Part shown: piece by piece, positions 23,201 to 37,400 of the stretch
Layout of the letters: the number at the start of each line of letters is the position of its first letter
Numbering within the stretch: position 1 is the first letter of the stretch
Notes under the pieces: model-generated
What the model was told of the DNA's origin: nothing
The model's input: the letters and a program-made list of their open reading frames with translations, nothing else
Database searches by the model: none
Translations under genes and position numbers: made by a program
DNA from: Saccoglossus kowalevskii
Lineage: Eukaryota > Hemichordata > Enteropneusta > Harrimaniidae
Length of the DNA: 64,000 nt
Reading direction: 5' to 3'
NCBI RefSeq assembly: GCF_000003605.2
Contig: NW_003123906.1
Span: 424,136 to 488,135 of the forward strand

Positions 23201-26200
23201 AAAATTATTCTTTGCTTAACAGGAAGTTAGTGTAAAATTAATTACGTTATTTCTTATTTTACTGAACCGCACAGTAGGGCCTTGAATGAGTAGCATTTGT
23301 AAATTTGAAACCAGTGGACCATAGACTAGGCTATTGTAATAATCAAGGCGTGTATCAGCTACGCATGCGTGTATCAGATTTTCTGTGCTAGTTTGTTCCA
23401 ACACAATGCAAATTTTACTAGGTACATATGCCGCAGGTCTACACAGGAACAACGCATGAGTAAACATGAAACCAGCCGCGTTTATTATTATCCCCATATT
23501 TCGTACCATCTTCTATTCGAAGGGGGCACATCAACATTGTCAATCAACACAGCAGGTTAATGCATTCACTCGCAAAGCACATGAAGAGATTTGTAATTGG
23601 TAGACTTGCATACAGTCTTTTGTTTATTTTTTTAATTCTTTTTCAATAAAATCAAATATTATGGGAGTGGGTAAATGGCGAAAGTCGGGTTACCGACTTA
23701 TGACCCTTGTAGACGCCCTCTCGCGACACCGGTGATGATAGTCACCGGTTCGGGTTCAGTGCGTGATGCAATGATTGACAAGGTCATTAATATTCCACCA
23801 ATCAGCGTTAAGGTCAAAATTGGAGTTAGATTCTTCTCGATAGTTTATTAGAAACTGCGACGAAACTGAAATATCGGAAGCATGTACTTCACATTATTCT
23901 TCGAGATGTGTTATGATGGCATTCCAAGACTACTAGGATACTGGGCTATACATCTCTTTGAGAATACCAAGCGGTCGTCGATGTTTACTCCTAAGGTCCG
24001 ATGTTTGTGTGAGTGTTGGTCTCTAAAATCACCGACAGGAAACTCAATTTATTGACAGGCAAGCGTCTTCTGGCCACCTTCAGTGGTTGTCCAATTTTTA
24101 TATCTCTGCCCCAACATACATTACAAATGTATTCACGAGTTCTCGGTGATACGACAGTGAAGGTTGTATTTTGTCGGCGTGCTAGCGATCGCTTGCCCAC
24201 TATTCACGGCCACGACTTATACGTAGTGTATGCTCCGCCCATTAAATGTGTGACGTCATCAAAATGCTCATTTATATTAATAGCAAGGCAACCCTTGCAA
24301 AGGTCACAGGTCTCTTTATTTCGCGGTAACCAGGCTTTAGCCATTTATACTATTTTATTTATACTATTTTATTTTCTTGAAAAAAGAAACACAAAAGTCT
24401 ATGTGATTGGTATCGTATTAAAAAATTAAATATAATCACGTAACCACTGCATATATAGTATATAGAATCCAATGGCAAAATAGGTATACATTTTTCGAAA
24501 GAAGCAGTGTACATACCAAGGGATGTTGGTCCTGAAAACATGGCCCTGGGAGCACCATAAACTAGTGGGCTGTATTTTCGACCCAATGCAGCCACATTCT
24601 AACGCTTTTCCTGCGTTTTCTAAAGAAGTATTTTATACAAATAATTGACATGTCGTCGTCAATTGTATCGAAAGCTAATAATATAACGATCAATTACAAA
24701 ATAACGTCATTCCAACGATCCAGGAAACGACGCATGTCGTTCTGTGTTCATTTTTAATTAATAACTATTGAATGGCATTGACATTTCTTAGAGTTCTTGA
24801 TAGTTTAGTAATATAAGTAGAATCGTGTTTGTTCTTCCTACCTCTCTTATTAGTATAACTGTTCAATTTCTGTTATCGTTTAGGCCATTCTTCGTCATTT
24901 TATTCCGAGAATACGGAGTTTTCAAACGAACACATTCAAAGGTACACCAGTGCTTCGACTGGTCTCAGCATCAACAATTCTGTACGTAGTCTATCACGAG
25001 AAACTTGACATACACCCAGATATGTTAGACGTATTGTTTGCACAGCTCATCATGCAGCCAGAACAACTTCATGGAGACACGTGGCATATTGATGCATACG
25101 AGACATTAATCCACAATCATTTCAAAAGTCAAGTGTTGAAAAGGTATGCTACACGATTTATTGATGATAAGATAACTTCTCACCACCAGACTTTCTCGTC
25201 AAAATTTTCTGGTTTTTTCTCTCAAATAATTCTGGAAATGATTCCCTATTGTTGAGCCAACAGACAAAATGTGAGTCAATTTTTACTCAACGAAATTGAC
25301 TAGTTTTGCCCAAAGTACTGAAAGAAAATGCAGGCTATAAACTATTTTGTGAATTCTTGCAATGAAAATAGGGAATAGGTGATGAAAAGTTTCATATCTC
25401 ACTAATCAGGGTTGTTTGGTTATTTGTCTATACTCTCATACTGCACTGCGCTGCAGAAATGGTGGATCTAATTAAAAATGTAATGGCAGTTCGATATTCA
25501 AATTTGCACATGAGGGGAAATGCAGGGAAAATGAAGAAGAGTTAACATGATTGATGCTCTCTACCGTTCTCTTAATTTCCAATAACATTAAGCGAATAAG
25601 AAGAACAATAATGTATGTTATGACTAATAATACTGGTGCCAACGGGCAATGTTTTATCGGTCTAAAACACTGACTTAAATACAGTTTCTAATGCTGAGGA
25701 TATTCTTTCATGGTGATCTGCAATTTAATCATCAAGGACGTAATTTAGAAACACTGGGTCCTGACTGAAGCATGAGTAACGTCACGGGTTTCTATGGGAT
25801 GAGTGTGTAGTTTTATTAAAGTCATGAACAATTTTAATAGGGCATCCTATTATTTCTCTCCTTGACAAACGCATTTATCTGTGCCAAGACCTTTCTAGTA
25901 TCACAAAAACCACTGCATCTATCCCAAAGATCGTTCTGTATTCATGCTCATGTTGATGCTTTATTCCATTTGGTTGTATTTGCACCACCTAAATTTCTGT
26001 GGAAAAAAGCAGCTATATGACGTTTCTAAAATATCAATCCATGAAACCATGTCCATGATGGAGACCATTCTTGGACTGTCTTCTCCACGTCTTCCCCTGC
26101 AATTTGGACAACTGTTTATTTTTCTTTTGGCAAGAAATAATGGATAACTAGATATATTGTGATGTAATGGTATATGAATGTTTTTCTACCCTAATTTCTC

Positions 26201-29200
26201 TGAACAATGTTCAACAAATTAAATACTGAACCTCCAAATATATTTTACTTGACACACCGCTACTATTAGAAGGTTTTAATTTGTTACAACTGAGGTGTCC
26301 GATCTTTTAGGTGTTGGATATTGCCACTTAGACATTCAAATAGGCGCGTGATGTGACTTTCCTTTTCAGTTCATATGTATGCAATGAAACGCTGCTGTCA
26401 CTGTGGCCGATTGTTCCCATCTCAATATTCTTAATGTGTGCAGCACATCTCTTCTACCTCTAATGTCTTGGCGAGCATAATTTGCTAGTTGCACAGTGTA
26501 GCCTCTGCATCTAGCATTGCTGCTTCGGTTCCAAGTTCCTAAACAGCAGACTTAGGGGGCTCCACCTGTTGCTCTAACTCTGCAACTCTGTCATACTGAA
26601 ATGATAAGCCTAGAGGTCACATACAATCAGAAATTATAAACATAAAACTAAACCTCAATTTGACATAAACCACAAAACGTTGGCTTGCAAAAATAATGTA
26701 TATGTCATAATGGTATAATGTTCATACCTATTTTCATATGATAGCACTAAATCTCATTGGAATGTTGCATCTTCACTGAAGAAAGTAACAGATCATCAAA
26801 AAAGCTTAAGGACACACACAGTATTATTATGCCAGTAGTCAAACTCTTGCCAACTATGTCAAATGCAACAGGGGGTAAATAACAAATCCTAAATAACAAA
26901 GTTATTTGTATATTTGCAATATGTCATGTTCATTACTTAAATATCATGTTCTATTTTTAAACAGCAATCTCACCTTAGCTCTGATTAGGCTCTTTAAGAA
27001 AAGATCAATGTCTTCAACATTAGGGGATGGACATTTGATGTGGCTGTGTGGTGTTACACTTCTACACTTTCTTCGCAATGATAGTCAGCCATTCACCAAA
27101 GCTACTCAGCATCACCATCCACGTCATGACAAAGTTAAATGGTATGGCATAGAAGGATTGGAAATCGACAATGCCTTAAAGTGTGCAACGGCACGGTTAG
27201 TAGTATGGTTTATTGAAACAGTTATTTAGTGGTGGAAAATCGTGATTTATTTGTGGCATTAATGTACATGATTCAATATGTCCATCAAGATTAACTCATA
27301 GGGAAAAACAGTGATTTCTTAACTCTGTGTTATATGATTTTTTAAACATCCCATTGTATGTATTATGTAAAGCTCGTCATTCATAATGCATGTCTGTAAT
27401 TGCAATTGATGCAACACAAGTTACTTTTAGTGATTTATGTATATACCCAGTACTAATACCACTTACAGTTGTTTTTTGTTGAAACAAGTGATTATTATTA
27501 TGCAAATTAACTAATTAATAAGCACAGGAAGTCAACCAAAAACTAATAAACTCATTATTATCTAAGAGCATCTATGTATCAAGTTCTATTGAAACCTGTT
27601 GAATAGTACACGAGAAAAGGTTAAAATGCTAATAATTGGTTAATTAATATGCCAATTAGGTAATTAATATGCACTGATTCCAAATAAAAACTAAACGGGG
27701 CATTTGTATACAATGTTTAATTGGAATCTGTTTTATGGTTCATGAGAAGCAAGTGAAAATGCTCAAAAATGCAATGCAAATTCAGTGGAACATACAGACA
27801 CAAATATCAGTACTTCATAAACAATAATATTTCCAACCAACAATATTTCTTTGGTAAAATTGAAAGTTCAATGCTAGCTGAATATTCGAACCACATTAAC
27901 ACTTGTTATTTATTTCAACTCCCATTGCCACATCATCGATATGTATTCAATTATTAGTAAAGATGGTTTTGTAATCACATCCTGTACTTTGGGTAATCTT
28001 GAACAATCAAACATGAACAATGCGAATAATCCTCGTGTATTGGCCAGTTTAAATGATGCATGCATGAAAGCTCCATAATCATGTGATCTCTAGACGCATG
28101 GAGCCGGCAACAGCCACTGGTGGCGCTGTATACAATCGAAACCTATTTAAGCTTGCCCACGCTGTGTTCGGTCACGAGTTCGAATCCAGTGTTGCATGTT
28201 TATATGTTCATAAAATAATATCTATTTCTTGCATCAAGACGTTTATCATTGGTGGTGGTCAGGAACTTATCCCTGAAAGCAATAACAACAAGAACAGCCA
28301 TCAGAATTTGGCATATATGTATGTGATTTGTGTGACGTCAGAATTTGGCTTACATGTTCCCATTTAATCATTTTAAACGCGCATAAACTATTACACCTTA
28401 TTTTGAATTACGTGTCTAATACAGAAGCGCTTTTTCATGATCGTGAGCCGGATTCTGTGTTGCTTGTTCACATGTTTTTAGTATGTCTGTAATTTATATT
28501 ATCCCCATAGACAAAAATATGAAGTAGTACATAGACTACATGATGTCATTAGGGCAGACCACCTTCTTCCTCGTACACTTGCCTACCTTGTAACAAGTAT
28601 TGTAGAACTGTCACAGTTGGCTAAAAAGTTCCCGCGTTATGTTACCATGGTTACTTTATATCGTCTGCTGAAGAGTCACACCAACCCTGAGAATGAATTG
28701 AAGGTAAATCTGAGTTTTATATATCATGGTGGTAATCTAATTAGGTTGGTTATTACATTTGGAATCACATGTAGATGAATCATGTACCAAGATATTTTGA
28801 TGTTTACTATTGATGAAGGCGAGACATGTCTGCTTATGTTTTGGATATAATGTAGGTTGTTCTGATGGCCGCATGGAAGGTTGCCCACCACCCTACCCTA
28901 GTATTATTGGATGCTATCATGCACTACAAATTCATAAGCACGTTGACATTATTATATTCATAGGTTGTTCTGAAGATACTTAATGCAGCAGCTGAGCAAG
29001 AAATGTCTTCTTTTAATGTCAAGTAAGATTTTATTCTTATCTTGTATTTGAAATTGTAAATTAGAGTCATATGAGAAAAAAAAACTTACGTATTGCTTTA
29101 TAGAGTATGTCTAGCGCACTTTGTTGAAAGAAAATAAGTTATTCATAACAACAATATGATTGAACACCGGAATGGATCGACCCTGGGTGAGTGTGCCACA

Positions 29201-31327
29201 GACTAAATTTAACGGTTAAATCCACTGGCTGAGAGTCGTTAACTATCAGATGCAATCATGCGTATATCAAGCTTGTGTACCACTTGACCTAGTTAACACC
29301 AAGATAATGACATTCTGCTAGGAAGATGGTCGGTCACACAACCATGTCCCAAGAATAGAATAGGTTTTATATTTCAAAACTTGCAATATACACAACAAAA
29401 ATACGCCATTGACATAACCGTGACATTCAAACAATTGCCTGGTATTGTAAAATATTTCTGAAGGCTCTTTTTACATTCACCAATCAGATTCGCTGGCAAC
29501 ATCAATGACATTACAGATGTGTTTATAACAATTGTCATATGTTTTTGTCACAAGCATGTTAAACATGTGGTTAATTATGATACACACAGAGTCCCTTCCA
29601 ATGCAAATGAATAATAATATGAATAATATTGTTTGTTGCAGGCATGACCCGAATGTAAATGACGTCAGCATATGTCTAGAGTGTACCAATCTTACCCTGG
29701 ATATCCTAGTTGAGATTCCTGTTATGAACACTGACATTGGCGTTGTTACAGCCTGCTTTCAAATGTTTGCATCTACATACGCCATGTACCATAATGCGTG
29801 TTCCCTGCAAAATATGGACTTCCAGAAAACGCAGCAGTCACTTAATCTGGTACAAAGTACCATGTGTCAGTGGCTGGTTAAAGTATTAACAGTAACGCGA
29901 ATAGGCAATGATGTTTCTGGGGAAAACGTTGCCATATTCTTCAACAGGGAATTTGAGGTTTGTATTTCAGTAAATCCCAGCCAACACCAATATACCTGGA
30001 ACAAATTAAATTTAGACACATACATAGCTCCGATAGTACAGAAAGTGTGAGCATATCCTGCCCTTATTGTCTAGGTGTCTGTCTAGGTGATTTGTGAATG
30101 TTGTGATAAGACATTCCCCTAAAATAACCTTGACTAAGCAGCTTTGAAGACAGCGGTCTATAACGTTTATCATAATGATTTGAAATTTTTTTTTTAAATA
30201 ACTTACTTTATCTGCACCAGAGGAGAACTCGCACGTGAGGGCGCTCTTCTTTGAATGGAGTGTATTTTGTCTCATTACCGATTACGTCGTGTTGTGAGTG
30301 TTTGAACACGTACATCTGTCCCACGTCCGCTAAGTTCAGCTTTACTTTACTTTACAAAGTTTTCTACAGAGGTATTAGTTAATTCATCCGTCTGCACTTT
30401 CCTCTTAGTTTTCTTTCTTTTCCTGATAGAGAGATGTGGCAAACTTTTCTATTGTTTTCATTTTGGGTCGGCGTTTTAGGCATTGTTATTAACGAGTACG
30501 ACATCGTCACCTTATAATCATCCTTGTCGTGAGAACTGCAGACAGTATTAGACCAGATCTTCCATTCCTGTCGTACGTCCCGATGCTAAACTACACTACT
30601 AAATTACACAAGTTAATAAATATATTCACATGTCAAAATTCTTGACAGGAAAATACTATCGCCAGTATTCAAGAAGGAAACGGAATTTCTGTGAAGATAG
30701 CACGAGCGTATCCAACAACCGTATTTACATCGCCATCTTTAAAGTGACCTGACTCGTAGGTCACATGACACCTGATTGTGTAATTTGTGGTATATAAATA
30801 CTAATTAGGACATTTTGCACGCTTAGAAACGGCCTAAAACGGGAGGCAACTTGCCACAATCACACTGTAGTAAATAAGTAGTATTTATCTACATTCTGTA
30901 TGATTTTCAGAGCCTTCGGTGTCCGCATAACATGAAAATCATATATTGATTTCCGTATACACCGAAAACATCGATCAAAAACCGAAGCTCAAAAATGCTA
31001 TTCGCAACCATATTTGACAACTTATTTTTTTATTAAAACACTTGAAACCATGCTCAAGCCACATATATAGTAATTAAACCACCATATTATGTTTTATTTG
31101 CCGTTAAATAGACACACTTTTTGTAGTAATGAGGGCATAACCCATCCAATCACGCCATGCAACTGACCACCTGATCTGTACGATAGTGTGATTAAATAGT
31201 AAATGTGTCTGTTTATTTGCAGATTATGACAAAACTTTTTGATGTATCTTTTGTCGAACGAGATTATAATGATAATTGGATTACCTATCTCAAGAGTGTA
31301 CTGGAAACCCGACTAAACATGGTAGTT

Positions 31328-31414
<87 letters not shown>

Positions 31415-34400
31415 TTTTTCAATAGCTTGACGATAAACAAAAGATCAACCTTTTTTGCCACACTGAACAGCACCGTTTGCACAAATGTGTGCAGGATGTT
31501 ATTCGTCAGACTGCATTTGGTGTTGTTGACAAATGTTGTAAGGTATGTGTCAGATTGCAGTAGCTTGTATTCTAGTAGNNNNNNNNNNNNNNNNNNNNNN
31601 NNNNNNNNNNNNNNNNNNNNNNNNNNNNNNNNNNNNNNNNNNNNNNNNNNNNNNNNNNNNNNNNNNNNNNNNNNNNNNNNNNNNNNNNNNNNNNNNNNNN
31701 NNNNNNNNNNNNNNNNNNNNNNNNNNNNNNNNNNNNNNNNNNNNNNNNNNNNNNNNNNNNNNNNNNNNNNNNNNNNNNNNNNNNNNNNNNNNNNNNNNNN
31801 NNNNNNNNNNNNNNNNNNNNNNNNNNNNNNNNNNNNNNNNNNNNNNNNNNNNNNNNNNNNNNNNNNNNNNNNNNNNNNNNNNNNNNNNNAGTAGTAAATC
31901 AGAATACGGATAACAAAGACAGTACAAATCAGTACAATGATTTATACATTTCTTTGTAAACTGAAACATAAACAAGCCATTGTATTTGCTATTCACATTA
32001 CTCGCTCACGTGTAATAAATACTTGTAATTAGGGAGGTGGAATTGAAGATATGGTGCAGACCGTTATTCGGACGTATAAGAATAAAAGTCAAGCAGATAA
32101 AAATGTATATGGTATTCTTTTGTCACATATTCTGATGAGTTCGTGGCCACGCATGGGCTCCCATGAAAACCAATTCACAAGAAACTCCAAGTTGTTGAAA
32201 CATATTTTCCAGTGGAAGCCAATGGTAGACATTTTACAACTGACAGGTTAGTTTTATGCATTCATGAAATAATGTAGTAACTAATGGTAGGGAGCCATCA
32301 AAAATGTTGTGTGACCACTTGATTTTGAACCTTGCATAATGTAGTTTGACCTATTTTTCTGTATAATAAATTGCTTTGTTCTAGGAGAAAAAGAATGGGA
32401 TAACAAACATCTAATTGAGGAAGGAAGGCAACTTCTTGATATTACTAGAACACTTGTCAAGGACACACTTGCAGCACTTGTAGATGGCGAAATGAAAATA
32501 AGTGATTTCCTGAGTTTAAAAGAGAATGAAGCAGAGTTTGAAACCCTCTGTTCCCTCATTTGCCACAAAACAGACAACCTGCAAACACTATTCAAATGTC
32601 GTCAGCAAGAACATAGTGCGTGGAAAGCAGAGTCACAATTGGTTCACATATTTTATGACAAGACACAAGCAATTTTGAAACAAGGTTGGTTATTATTCAC
32701 AAAACGATCACCATCAATAGCATCATTTGTAGCTTGCATTTTATATAGAGCAATTTACAACAAATAAGACAATTTATTGTCACTTTCCAGATGAAGGTAC
32801 CGAAATTAAGGAAAAGCTGAAACTTTCACAGAATGAAGTCAAATTTAAGAATATATGCAACCCTAATGAATACTCTAATGCGAGCGTTGATTCATATAGT
32901 CCAGCGATCACTATGTACCCCTTTACAGAAGAACAGAAGACCATGCTAACCACCATGGAGACATACCAACATTCCAGAATTATGATATACTTCTGGAACG
33001 AAACCTTGTTAAATGTACGTCAGAAAGTTGTCACCAGTAAACCACGTCTGTCTATAAAGGAACTTGAAACAACGATCTGGACACCAACTCTGCAGAAGAT
33101 ATTTGACCTCAAAAGAGATGTTGAAAAGGGGACCATCACTCTTGCGGATATAGATAAAGTGTTTAATCAATTTGACAGAAATGTAGAAAACATCCAGACC
33201 GAGCTTAGTATGATCGCTGACGGAAACCTTGGGCAGTGGGTCGAGCTACGAACGCGTCAAATTCGTATTTATTACAACGTGAGTTCTGTATACATGGCAG
33301 CCGGTATAGTGCTTAATTTAAAAGAAACGTACGACCTTACAGGAGACTTTAAATCTGTTGAATTACTTTCAACAAAGGTATGATCTTCACTTCCGTATTT
33401 AAGTACATACAGTGTCAGTTTATAAACCAGTATGTCATAATAAAATGTTATAAAGTACAAGCGAGGGTACTTGATAGTAAATATAAGACTTTCCCTGGAG
33501 AGAGAGAGGGAGGGGTGGGGTTTCATGTGTATTCACTGAATTTAGCTAACACAGTTAACAATATTTTGTTCACAGGGTAAGGATTTCAAAAATCAACTTT
33601 TGAAGTCGATTACTGAGGACCTTGACAGGACTGGTAAAATGTTGTCCGGGTTTACAAAAGAAAGATGTAAATCTTTACAAGTTTACATAGAACAAAAGAA
33701 GTTAATCGACTGGGTGAAAAAAGAAATGAAAGGTAACTCGTTTTTATTCTGATGGCTCTTCAAATTTCTCAAATTTTACATTTTTTCCTAATTATTTATA
33801 TATAATCTACGCCAGGTATTAACGACATGAAAGCGTTTTTGGATCTGTCCATGCGTGTGGTCGGAGAAGGGGATATGGAGGTGGACACAATTGGAGTACT
33901 TGACCAAGCAGTGTCTGGCTATGCACCATTGATATTTGATCTGAGTTCTAGTGATGGGTCAACCAAATTCCTGAAGCAATGTAACAAACTGTGGGAGACA
34001 TTAACAAGAGATCCCAGACTACCAAAAAAACTTGTAAGATATGTTCATCATTTTTATTTACAGTAATTCATGAACACAAATTAAACGAACGGGCTGACTT
34101 TATTTCTTACTTGAGCCCTTTGCCCCAGTCAGAGCATAGGCCACCGATCATTGTCCACTGTACTGTACTTCCTTTTCAGGTCGTGCCAGCTGTTACTAAT
34201 GCTCCTCATCTCTGCCTCAGTGTCCCTTCTCCAGCTGTTCTTAGGCTTTCCCCTCTTTCGCTTGCCCTGTGGTTTACATGTTAGGACTTGCTGTGTGATG
34301 CTCGTTGGTGGCTTTCTGCGAGTGTGTCCTATCCAGGACCATTTTCTCTTGAGGATCTGTCTTTCCACTGGTTCTTGTCCTGCTCTTCCCCACAGCTCCA

Positions 34401-37400
34401 GGTTGCTGATCTTGTCTGACCACTTGATTCTAAAAATCCTCCTAAGACAAGTGTTAATGAAGGTTTGTATCCTGTGCTGTGTTTCTGTTGTTGTTCTCCA
34501 GGTCTCAGATCCATAGAGCTGTACAGATTTGACATTAGAGTTGAAGATGTGGAGTTTTGTAGTTGTACGTATTGACCTGGAGGCCCAGACATTCCTCAGC
34601 ATGATTAAAGCTGCCCTTGCTTTCACTATTCTGTCTGTAACATCCTTATCCTTATGTATACAAAGGACTCTGTCTCCTTCACTCATTCCCCTTCAAATGT
34701 GACTGGTGTACTGTTTGTAGTGTTGTAGAGTTTGGTCTTCTTTCTACCGATCTTGAGTCACATGCTGATTGACGTTGTGTCCAGATGAGCTGTTTTATCC
34801 TGATCTGTTTGTGGTTGTGTGAGAGAAGTGCCAGGTCATCTGCAAAGTCTAGATCCTCTAGATGTGTCCAGAGTGTCCACTGGATCCCATTGTTCTTCCC
34901 TTTCGTAATTGTCTTCATGATCCAGTCAACAACCAACTTTATTTCTGCATACTGTGAAAGGTTTTACTGTAATTTGAGAAATGTTAATATGTATGATGTC
35001 GTTAACGAATGTAGACAAATGGTTCATACCAGTGCAAGCTAAGCTATTACAGAACGATAAATTCCATTTTTTTCAGTGCTAGATGTAAAATAATATGAGG
35101 TTATTACGAGAACGCCTCAAAATATGCACTCAGACAGTATCAATGCTTGAGTATCAACGACGCTTTGTGTGGAGCCCGGTCAAACCTCTATGGCAGCCAT
35201 GTTTGTTTTTAGTATTAGAGGACGCTTACGCGCGTAATAATTCCATATTTGGAATTCGCAATTCCTTATATGGTAGGATGAAAATACCCCGTAAAAAATA
35301 CCGCAAAATTACTTTTTTTATTTATCCTAGCATTCATGTTGGCGGTTTATAAATGTACGGTTTTGATCCACAGAAAGAAACTGGGGAAAGCCTGGACTAT
35401 TTAATCAAGCTTCAAAAATCGCACGGAGAAGATGAAGAAACTTCACTCAATCAAGCTTGTAACATCAATAGGCGTGGTGTCTATCATGTGGGCCATCTGG
35501 AATGTGACGACTATAAGGTGGGTACCATCGAATGTGATGATGATAACGTCGGTAACATATAATCTAATGCCGATGAGGTAAATAAATTGGAATATTAGGA
35601 TTATAAGATAATTTGTATTCTTGCATTACCCTGGATATCTTACAATATGGTGTATTTACAATTCTTACCCTAGAGAAAGTTAATCTTTGGGTGTTTTGTA
35701 TCGAGCCTGTAAATTAACGATTTAAAGATGAAATGAGTAGTATTGAATTTAACGAGTTCATTGGCAAAATGCAAATAACTACACAACCTGGGATACGATT
35801 TTATTCTATGTATTATCAAGTAGTATACAAATATCTCACAGCTTGATTTGAAATCATCCATACGTCTTACTGTGTTACAACAACGTGGGAAAAGAAAGCA
35901 AAAACAGGATGAAGCAGATGCAATCAATCGTGAGTATAGTTTAGATGATCTGAAGGACATTCAGAGCAGACTCATGTTGATATCACACAGAGAAGAGGAA
36001 CACTCGGAGATTGTCGAGCGGTATATAACGGTTAGTAGTATGAAAGGTGTGATTTTCAATCGTCCAATTGTGTTACTGACACAACGCCAAACTTCTGACT
36101 ACCACTGAATAAAATATGATAGCTAATCATAATATCGCAGTGTATTTCACATATGGTTGTTAACTTGTTATTATGTCAATACAGTTGATGGACTTGGTGA
36201 TACGGATGGCCGAAACGTACCTAAAGCTACGTAGTGCTGGCTGTGTTTCATTTATTGATTGGAAAGTCATCCAACATTGCCAACCAGCGAAGCGAGTAAC
36301 AACTAACGTATTTTTTGGTGCCTCTGATCCTATGATAACCGGGAGTGAAGATGCTGCGGACAGCATGTATAAGTTATGCGATTTCCTGGAAAGATGTCAC
36401 CACCAGTGGTTAGAATACATCAACAGAAAACGCAGAGGCTATTATGAATTGAATCACTTCACGATGACGCAGATCTTCCAATTGCGACGTGACCTTGCCA
36501 AACTACGTAACAATGAAGACATCCATCCGTCCACGTGTGTGTTATTAGAGGGTGTGAGAACGAATTGTGGCATCACAAACCTGCGTGAAGCACTACGCGA
36601 ATCAAACAACATACAAAATACACCTGCTAGATCTTCTACTTACCAACCGCCATCCTGCCCCAGTGGCTTATACATGTCCGCTGATATGAAAAATACATCC
36701 ATCAAACATCTAATAGCAGAAGGCATGACGGATAAAATCGCTAAAGCTGCTTTCATGGCATGCGGTTTCGATTCAGACATTAATCTGTTGGACTGGTGCT
36801 ATGCGTATTTAAATAATGATGACATCATAGATGCTTTTTATGTGCAGTACATAGAACAATACGAAGACAGTCCTATGGACAAGACGCCGAGATTGTTTCC
36901 ACTGGAGGAGGTTGATGACACTGCTGGTACCTCCATGATTCAAACGCCACAAGTTGAATCTGGGAAACAAATATCAAGGTACAAATGTATAATTCATTTT
37001 TATGACATTAGGATCCCGCAACGGCACTATTAAACGTTTAATAAAATGCATATATGCATTAATACGTCGTTTTTATTATGTGTAGCGTGACCGACCAGCT
37101 TGAAGCGCTGTGGACACACAAACTGGAGTCTGAAGATGCTATTACACAGGGGGACTATATCACTGTGGAACATCTGGGGAAAACCCTGGAGTGTTTAGCA
37201 AATGATGAAAGTAAGTAAGAAATATAGATTCACTGTCCATTATTACTTCAATACATAATAAATATATATTAACATATGTTATTTAATTTTTCAGGGTCAT
37301 TGTTGAATAGACCCCTGAAACGTTTTATCGTACCGGGCCAACCAAATCTTGTAATCTGTTCACATGGTGAGTTGTCTAAATAACAAACGCATATAATCAC

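Larger units (their letters stand above)
24884..34033 (+). other. RNF213: RNF213 exons 5-16: N-terminal helical arm
   Basis: Exons 24884-25143, 26965-27195, 28511-28703, 28964-29022, 29642-29957, 31223-31321, 31426-31542, 32033-32246, 32385-32684, 32791-33377, 33576-33732, 33816-34033 (about residues 251-1167). Mostly helical, with moderate similarity to vertebrate RNF213. Anchors are HILMSSWPR (human ITKSWPR region), ITLADIDKVFNQF (human VTLAEIDVIFKDF), LTGDFKSV, GINDMKAFLDL and GYAPLIFDL (human GYASLLFKL). Exon 8 is a 59-bp small exon. The assembly gap lies in intron 11, and the phase matches on both sides. Exon 9 has a weaker donor (gtttgt). Confidence 0.85.

Noticed and set aside
24013-24429. 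138-codon open frame in RNF213 intron 4
   Set aside because: No recognisable domain, an overlapping open frame on the other strand, and it does not fit the phase of exons 4 and 5.
25900-26590. Minus-strand patches resembling decayed exons (a tttcag followed by YDRVAELEQQVEPP, then a stop)
   Set aside because: Stops and shifts throughout, no chain of exons and no family I can name; it may be an old element fragment.
28177-28187. tRNA gene suggested by a B box
   Set aside because: No A box at proper spacing and no acceptor stem; better seen as a SINE-like remnant.
29958-30050. Read-through of exon 9 into intron 9 (frame open to 30049)
   Set aside because: The homology-like segment stops at GAG 29957, a gtttgt donor follows, and the next exon at 31223 joins in phase. 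An intron-retained short form is possible but unsupported.
31205-31996. Long open frames running through the N run
   Set aside because: They exist only because N was translated as open; the real coding pieces are exons 10 and 11.
34151-34516. Plus-strand 121-codon open frame
   Set aside because: It is the antisense shadow of the LINE C-terminal region, which has recognisable RT motifs on the minus strand.
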